Shown here: positions 6,666 to 10,478 of the stretch, in pieces
Layout: each line of letters starts with the position of its first letter
How positions within the stretch are numbered: position 1 is the stretch's first letter
Source of the DNA: an uncultured Collinsella sp.
GTDB taxonomy: Bacteria > Actinomycetota > Coriobacteriia > Coriobacteriales > Coriobacteriaceae
Direction: 5' to 3'
DNA length: 10,478 nt
Assembly (NCBI GenBank): GCA_902493895.1
Contig: CABUQW010000053.1
Span: 1-10,478, forward strand
Position numbers and translations under genes: made by a program
Notes under the pieces: model-generated
Database searches by the model: none
Seen by the model: the letters and a program-made list of their open reading frames with translations, nothing else
Told to the model about the DNA's origin: nothing

Positions 6666-6692
6666 CGTTTACCGGACAATATCGACCGTTCA
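6666..6692. promoter_or_regulatory. GAAC-type half-site pair between lacI and lacE
   Basis: CGTTTA (6666-6671) and CGTTCA (6687-6692) lie exactly 21 bp apart, the same spacing as in the lacA and lacF upstream regions. Between them ACAATATCGA (6676-6685) is identical to 5473-5482 of the lacF array. The 283-nt gap must hold both divergent promoters; no strong lacE -35/-10 pair was found. Confidence 0.45.
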
Positions 6693-6741
6693 CCCGTAAA
6701 TCCTTGTTGCCCCTTCTGCAATGTCTTACGTTGTCATCAAC

Positions 6742-6763
6742 GAAATGACAACTTTGTCATTTC
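6742..6763. promoter_or_regulatory. 22-bp perfect dyad upstream of lacE, candidate operator
   Basis: The arms GAAATGACAA (6742-6751) and TTGTCATTTC (6754-6763) are exact inverted repeats with a 2-bp centre. The half-site TTGTCAT also occurs at 6731-6737. The dyad sits about 100 nt before the lacE start. It could bind LacI near the lacE promoter or form a 9-bp leader hairpin. No U-run follows, so it is not a terminator. It lacks the central CG usual for LacI-family operators. Confidence 0.45.
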
Positions 6764-6864
6764 AGAACACCTTCCTTACCCAGGGAGGTTCCGGGCAGTC
6801 CTGACCATCCATCGACGACCAGTTCCATCCACATGCATCGCGCATCAAGTAGCAAAGGAGCTCT

Positions 6865-8643
6865 ATGGACGCCATCGTAAAGATGCTCGAAAAGCATCAA
6901 CCGTTCTTTGAGAAAATCTCGAGGAACATCTACCTCCAGGCCATCAAAGACGGATTTCTTGGGTGCATGCCCATCGTCCTCACCTCTTCGATCTTCCTGC
7001 TGATCGCCACCCTTCCCGGCGTCGTTGGCATCACGTTGCCCCAGCCGCTCACCGACTGGTGCAACAAACTGTACAACTTCACCATGGGCGTCATGGGCAT
7101 CATGGTTGCCGGCACTACGGCCAAAAACTTCACGGCTTCCATGAACCGCCGCATGCCCGCCGGTAAGGTGCTCAACGACGGCTCCACCATGGTTGCCGCC
7201 CAGTGCAGCATGCTGCTGCTCGCTGTTACGCAGTTCACCACCAAGCTCGACGGCTCCGAGCTTTCGGTCTTCGATTGCACCAGCATGGGTACACGCGGCT
7301 TGTTCTCCGCCTATATCGCAGCGTTCATTACCGTTTGGGTTTATAAGTTCTGCGTCTCGCGCGATCTGACCATTAAACTGCCCAAGGAAGTCCCGGGCGC
7401 CATCGCTCAGAACTTCCGCGACATCATCCCCTTTGGCGGCGCTGTCATCATCTGCGGCATCATCGATGTTGTCGTGCGCAACCTCATGGGCGTTCCGTTC
7501 TCCGAGCTGCTTATCAAACTGCTCTCCCCGCTCTTTACCGCTGCAGAAACCTATCCTGGCCTTATCCTTATCCAGGCAGCAACCGCGTTCTTCTGGTTCA
7601 TCGGCGTCCACGGCCCCTCGATTGTCCAGCCGGGCATCGACCCCATCCGTCTTGCCAACCAGGCCGAGAACCTGCAGGTTCTGCTGGCCGGTGGCCACCC
7701 CGCCCACTCCCTCACCTTTAACATGTCGCTCGTGGGTGAGTTCGGCGGCACCGGCGCCACGTTCATCGTACCGCTTCTGCTGATTCTCTTTATGAAGTCC
7801 AAGCAGCTCAAAGCCGTCGGTAAGGCCTCGATTGTTCCTGTTGCCTTTGCTGTCAACGAGCCGCTGCTCTTTGGCGCACCGATGATTCTTAACCCCTACA
7901 TGCTCATCCCCTTTGTTGCCGCCGGCTGCGTCAACGTGAGTGTTGCCAAGTTCTTTATCGATAACGTGGGCATGAACGGTTTCTCCTTCGTGGTGCCTTG
8001 GGCCACCCCCGCCCCCATCGGCATTTTCATCACCACGAACTTCCAGCTTATCGCCCTGGTATTTGTTGCGATCATCATCTTGCTGGACGCCATCATCTAC
8101 CTTCCGTTCTTGAAGGCATACGATAAGCTGCTCTGCGACCAGGAGGCCGAGCGCGCCGCCGAGCTGGGTCTCGAGTCCAATGGTGCCGCTGCCATCGCAG
8201 CCGACGCCTCTGCGCCCGCTGTCGAGCAGGCGACCGCTTCCGTCGAGACGACTGTTGCCGCCGCCGACAGCAAGCCTGTCGCCGATCAGCCCGAGCCCGC
8301 TGCCGATGCATCCGCCAAGAAGGATGTCGATGGCCTGAAGGTCCTCGTCCTGTGCGCCGGCGCCGGCACCTCTGCCATGCTCGCCAACGCCATCAAGGAA
8401 GGTGCCGCACAGACCGGAGAGAACATCGCTTCCTCCGCAGGCGCCTATGGCCAGCACACTGCCATCATGGATCAGTACGACGTCATCGTGCTCGCCCCGC
8501 AGGTTCGTAGCTACTACAACGACATGAAGGCCGACACCGATCGTCTGGGCATTAAGCTGCTCGCTCCCCGCGGTAAGGAATATATCGACCTTACTCGCGA
8601 CCCCGCTGGCGCCATCAAGTGGCTCCGCGAGAACCTCGACTAG
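6865..8643 (+). CDS. lacE: PTS lactose-specific IICB component LacE
   Basis: This membrane transporter imports lactose and phosphorylates it to lactose-6-phosphate. The 592-aa protein has an N-terminal IIC domain (about 1-424) with many hydrophobic helices, a hydrophilic Ala/Glu/Pro-rich linker (about 426-489), and a C-terminal IIB domain. The IIB phosphocysteine is C497 in VLCAGAGTSAML. In IIC, H249 (GVHGPS) and E332 (NEPLLFGAP) match the conserved His and Glu that contact the sugar in the ChbC structure of this superfamily. The start has AAAGGAG 6 nt before ATG. It diverges from lacI and is followed after 75 nt by lacG. The IIC-IIB fusion with a lacG partner favours lactose; related fusions serve other beta-glycosides. 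Confidence 0.92.
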   Translation: MDAIVKMLEKHQPFFEKISRNIYLQAIKDGFLGCMPIVLTSSIFLLIATLPGVVGITLPQPLTDWCNKLYNFTMGVMGIMVAGTTAKNFTASMNRRMPAGKVLNDGSTMVAAQCSMLLLAVTQFTTKLDGSELSVFDCTSMGTRGLFSAYIAAFITVWVYKFCVSRDLTIKLPKEVPGAIAQNFRDIIPFGGAVIICGIIDVVVRNLMGVPFSELLIKLLSPLFTAAETYPGLILIQAATAFFWFIGVHGPSIVQPGIDPIRLANQAENLQVLLAGGHPAHSLTFNMSLVGEFGGTGATFIVPLLLILFMKSKQLKAVGKASIVPVAFAVNEPLLFGAPMILNPYMLIPFVAAGCVNVSVAKFFIDNVGMNGFSFVVPWATPAPIGIFITTNFQLIALVFVAIIILLDAIIYLPFLKAYDKLLCDQEAERAAELGLESNGAAAIAADASAPAVEQATASVETTVAAADSKPVADQPEPAADASAKKDVDGLKVLVLCAGAGTSAMLANAIKEGAAQTGENIASSAGAYGQHTAIMDQYDVIVLAPQVRSYYNDMKADTDRLGIKLLAPRGKEYIDLTRDPAGAIKWLRENLD

Positions 8644-8656
8644 TTCCTCCCTCTGT

Positions 8657-8685
8657 AGGTGCCCGGATCCCCAGTTCGGGCACCT
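8657..8685 (+). other. Hairpin in the lacE-lacG spacer
   Basis: A 9-bp perfect stem (8657-8665 with 8677-8685) with an 11-nt loop lies 13 nt after the lacE stop and 33 nt before the lacG start. No U-run follows, so lacE and lacG are probably co-transcribed. The hairpin may tune the relative stability of the two messages; that role is inferred. Confidence 0.5.
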
Positions 8686-8718
8686 CCCCCTATTCGTATC
8701 CCACAGAAAGGATGTCTC

Positions 8719-10140
8719 ATGACCAACCCCATGCAGTTCCCCGACGGCTTTGTGTTTGGCGGCGCCACCGCCGCTTATCAGGTTGAGGGCGAGACCCGCA
8801 CGCACGGCAAGGGCAAAGTGCCCTGGGACGATTTCCTGGCTGCTCAGGGTCGCTTCTCCCCCGACCCCGCAAGCGATTTCTACAACAAATACCCGGTCGA
8901 TATCGACCTGTGCCAGCGCTTCGGCATCAACGGTATCCGCGTCTCCATCGCTTGGAGCCGCATCTTCCCCAACGGCACTGGTGAGATGAACCCCGAGGGT
9001 GTTGCCTTCTATCACGAGCTCTTTGCCACCTGCAACAAAGCTGGCGTTATCCCCTATGTCACGCTCGATCACTTCGATACGCCCGAGGCCTTCTACCAGG
9101 ACGGCGGCGAGGGCTTCCTGACGCGCACGACCATCGACGCCTTCGTCGAGTACGCCAAGTTCTGCTTTGCCGAGTTCACCGAGGTCAAGCACTGGTTTAC
9201 CTTTAACGAGATTCCCGCGACCGCCGAGGGCAGCTTTATCGTTGGCAACTGGCCGCACGGCGAGAAGTATCGCCTGGACAAAGCCTTCCAGCTCATGCAC
9301 AACATGATGGTGGCCCACGCCAAGGCTGTCGTCGCCTTCCACGAGGGCGGCTTTGAGGGCGAGATCGGCATTGTCCAGAACCTGGAGCCCAAGTATCCCC
9401 TCGATCCCAACAGCGCCGCCGACTGCGAGGCCGCCCGCATGGCCGACGTCATCAACAACCGCTGGGTACTCGACGCCACCTTCCGCGGCCACTATGCAGC
9501 CGACACCATGGAGGCTGCGACCAAGCTGGCCCATATCGCCGGCGGCGAGCTCGACGTCCGCGACGAGGACATCGCCGCGCTGACCGCCGCACTGCCCTAC
9601 AACGATTGCCTGGGCGTCAACACGTATAAGTGCCAGTTCCTGCGTGCCGCCGAGGGCGAAAACGACATCAACCACAATGGCACCGGCGACAAGGGCTCCT
9701 CGCGCTGGTTCCTCAAGGGCGTTGGCGAGGCATGCGTGCGCGAAGGCGTTCCCACCACCGATTGGGACTGGATCATCTATCCCGAGGGCCTGTACGACCT
9801 GCTGCTGCGCATTAAGAACGATTACCCCAACTACAAGAAGATCTACATCACCGAGAACGGCATGGGCTATAAGGACGACTTTGAGGACGGCTTTATCGAC
9901 GACGCCCCTCGTATCGACTACATGCGCCAGCATCTCGCATGGATCCTCAAGGCGATCGACGGCGGCGTAAACGTCGACGGCTACTTTGTGTGGTCGCTGC
10001 AGGACCAGTTCTCCTGGACCAACGGCTACAACAAACGTTACGGCCTGTTCTACATCGACTTCGAGACCCAGGCTCGCTATCCCAAGGCAAGCGCGTACTG
10101 GTACAAGAACGTCGCGGAGACCGGCCTGCTCATGGCTTAG
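8719..10140 (+). CDS. lacG: 6-phospho-beta-galactosidase LacG
   Basis: This cytoplasmic glycoside hydrolase family 1 enzyme splits lactose-6-phosphate into glucose and galactose-6-phosphate. The 473-aa protein has the family N-terminus FVFGGATAAYQVEG (11-24), the acid/base E164 in TFNEI, and the nucleophile E379 in ITENG. The phosphate-binding set S432, K439 and Y441 is seen in SWTNGYNKRYG, as in Lactococcus LacG. W433 is the Trp linked to preference for the galacto over the gluco substrate. The start at 8719 has AAAGGA 6 nt upstream; a GTG at 8659 would add 20 residues unlike the family and has no RBS. It is the second gene of the lacEG operon and ends at a strong terminator. Confidence 0.94.
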   Translation: MTNPMQFPDGFVFGGATAAYQVEGETRTHGKGKVPWDDFLAAQGRFSPDPASDFYNKYPVDIDLCQRFGINGIRVSIAWSRIFPNGTGEMNPEGVAFYHELFATCNKAGVIPYVTLDHFDTPEAFYQDGGEGFLTRTTIDAFVEYAKFCFAEFTEVKHWFTFNEIPATAEGSFIVGNWPHGEKYRLDKAFQLMHNMMVAHAKAVVAFHEGGFEGEIGIVQNLEPKYPLDPNSAADCEAARMADVINNRWVLDATFRGHYAADTMEAATKLAHIAGGELDVRDEDIAALTAALPYNDCLGVNTYKCQFLRAAEGENDINHNGTGDKGSSRWFLKGVGEACVREGVPTTDWDWIIYPEGLYDLLLRIKNDYPNYKKIYITENGMGYKDDFEDGFIDDAPRIDYMRQHLAWILKAIDGGVNVDGYFVWSLQDQFSWTNGYNKRYGLFYIDFETQARYPKASAYWYKNVAETGLLMA

Positions 10141-10162
10141 TTTCAGCCACATACCCCCTGTC

Positions 10163-10209
10163 GGCCGCATGTGAATCCCTCGCTGGTTCATATGCGGCCT
10201 TTTTCTTTT
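10163..10209 (+). terminator. Intrinsic terminator of lacEG
   Basis: A 13-bp stem (10163-10175 with 10187-10199, one G-U pair) with an 11-nt loop is followed directly by TTTTTCTTTT. It begins 22 nt after the lacG stop. This is the clearest terminator in the window. Confidence 0.92.
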
Positions 10210-10216
10210 GAGCGGA

Positions 10217-10360
10217 CCGTTTGTCTCGATCTGTAACATCTAGCTGAGTTTTTCGGCCCTACCTGTTACAGATCGAGACAAACGGGTAACCCGAAGCAGA
10301 ATATCTCGATCTGTAACATCTAACCCGGTTTTCTACTCCCAACTGTTACAGATTGAGATA
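10217..10360. repeat. Two tandem hairpin repeats with 80-bp period
   Basis: Copy A has perfect 22-bp arms (10217-10238 and 10264-10285). Copy B has 17-bp arms (10302-10318 and 10344-10360) with one G-T pair. Both loops are exactly 25 nt but differ in sequence beyond the first four bases. The left arms share 19 identical bases (10224-10242 and 10304-10322), and the right arms match at 15 of 16. All corresponding positions are offset by 80 bp. No U-run follows either hairpin. The element lies between the lacEG terminator and the promoter of the antitoxin-like gene. Confidence 0.75.
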
Positions 10361-10390
10361 ATTCGACGACGCCGACGTTTTAATATACCG

Positions 10391-10399
10391 TGGTACAAT
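10391..10399 (+). promoter_or_regulatory. Extended -10 promoter of the antitoxin-like gene
   Basis: TGGTACAAT gives an extended -10 element (TGn plus TACAAT, 5 of 6) 26 nt upstream of the start codon. No good -35 is visible. The small dyad TACC-GT-GGTA (10386-10395) overlaps it and could be an autoregulatory site, as is common for antitoxin promoters. Confidence 0.5.
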
Positions 10400-10425
10400 T
10401 GTGTCCCAACGCAAAGGAGGTACCC

Positions 10426-10478
10426 ATGTCAGCTTGTGTGCCCGTCCGAGATATGAAGGACACTGCTGCATTCACCAC
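10426..10478 (+). CDS. Probable Phd/YefM-family antitoxin, truncated by the window edge
   Basis: Only the first 17 codons plus two bases are present. The start is well supported by AAAGGAGG 5 nt before ATG. The peptide contains VPVRDMKDTAAFT, which resembles the N-terminus of type II Phd/YefM antitoxins, DNA-binding proteins that neutralise a co-encoded toxin and repress their own promoter. A toxin gene would be expected just beyond the right edge. Because so little is visible, the family call is tentative; the existence of the gene is not. Confidence 0.55.
   Translation, partial: MSACVPVRDMKDTAAFT

Noticed and set aside
6757..10239. An uninterrupted 1160-codon minus-strand reading frame opposite lacE and lacG
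   Set aside because: It runs antisense to two genes with clear family motifs, spans their intergenic gap, has no RBS and encodes Gly/Asp/Val-rich sequence without recognisable domains. It is a by-product of GC-rich codon bias.
10217..10360. Possible small CRISPR array
   Set aside because: There are only two units, each an internal inverted repeat with 25-nt loops rather than identical direct repeats separated by unique spacers, and no cas genes are present.

Overview
The window looks like chromosomal DNA of a GC-rich Actinomycetota gut commensal, most likely Collinsella or a close Coriobacteriia relative. This is an inference from base composition, strong AAGGAGG-type ribosome binding sites and the gene repertoire; no marker gene is present. 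Its theme is lactose uptake and breakdown by the phosphotransferase (PTS) and tagatose-6-phosphate route.

Layout. On the minus strand, right to left, are lacI (LacI-family regulator), lacF (PTS IIA), an unrecognised membrane protein with its own promoter and terminator, lacA-lacB (galactose-6-phosphate isomerase), and lacX-lacC (aldose epimerase-like protein and tagatose-6-phosphate kinase). On the plus strand, diverging from lacI, are lacE (PTS IICB) and lacG (6-phospho-beta-galactosidase), ended by a clear intrinsic terminator. At the right edge an extended -10 promoter and strong RBS lead into the first 17 codons of a probable Phd/YefM-type antitoxin.

Pathway. LacF passes phosphate from HPr to the IIB domain of LacE, which imports lactose as lactose-6-phosphate. 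LacG splits this to glucose and galactose-6-phosphate. LacAB converts the latter to tagatose-6-phosphate and LacC phosphorylates it to tagatose-1,6-bisphosphate. The aldolase LacD is not in the window.

The unexplained content is in the intergenic DNA. (1) A half-site YGAACR (reverse YGTTCR) recurs in the lacA, lacF and lacI/lacE upstream regions, often at 10- or 21-bp spacing, and looks like a shared operator code. (2) A palindromic repeat family with GGTA loops abuts the stop codons of lacC and lacB; the lacC copy appears to carry an inserted nested hairpin of about 94 nt. (3) Two hairpins with equal 25-nt loops are tandemly repeated at exactly 80 bp between lacG and the antitoxin. (4) A compound repeat of direct repeats, a 14-bp palindrome and a 17-bp inverted repeat lies between lacF and the membrane-protein gene. 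No RNA genes, insertion-sequence transposases or CRISPR arrays were seen.
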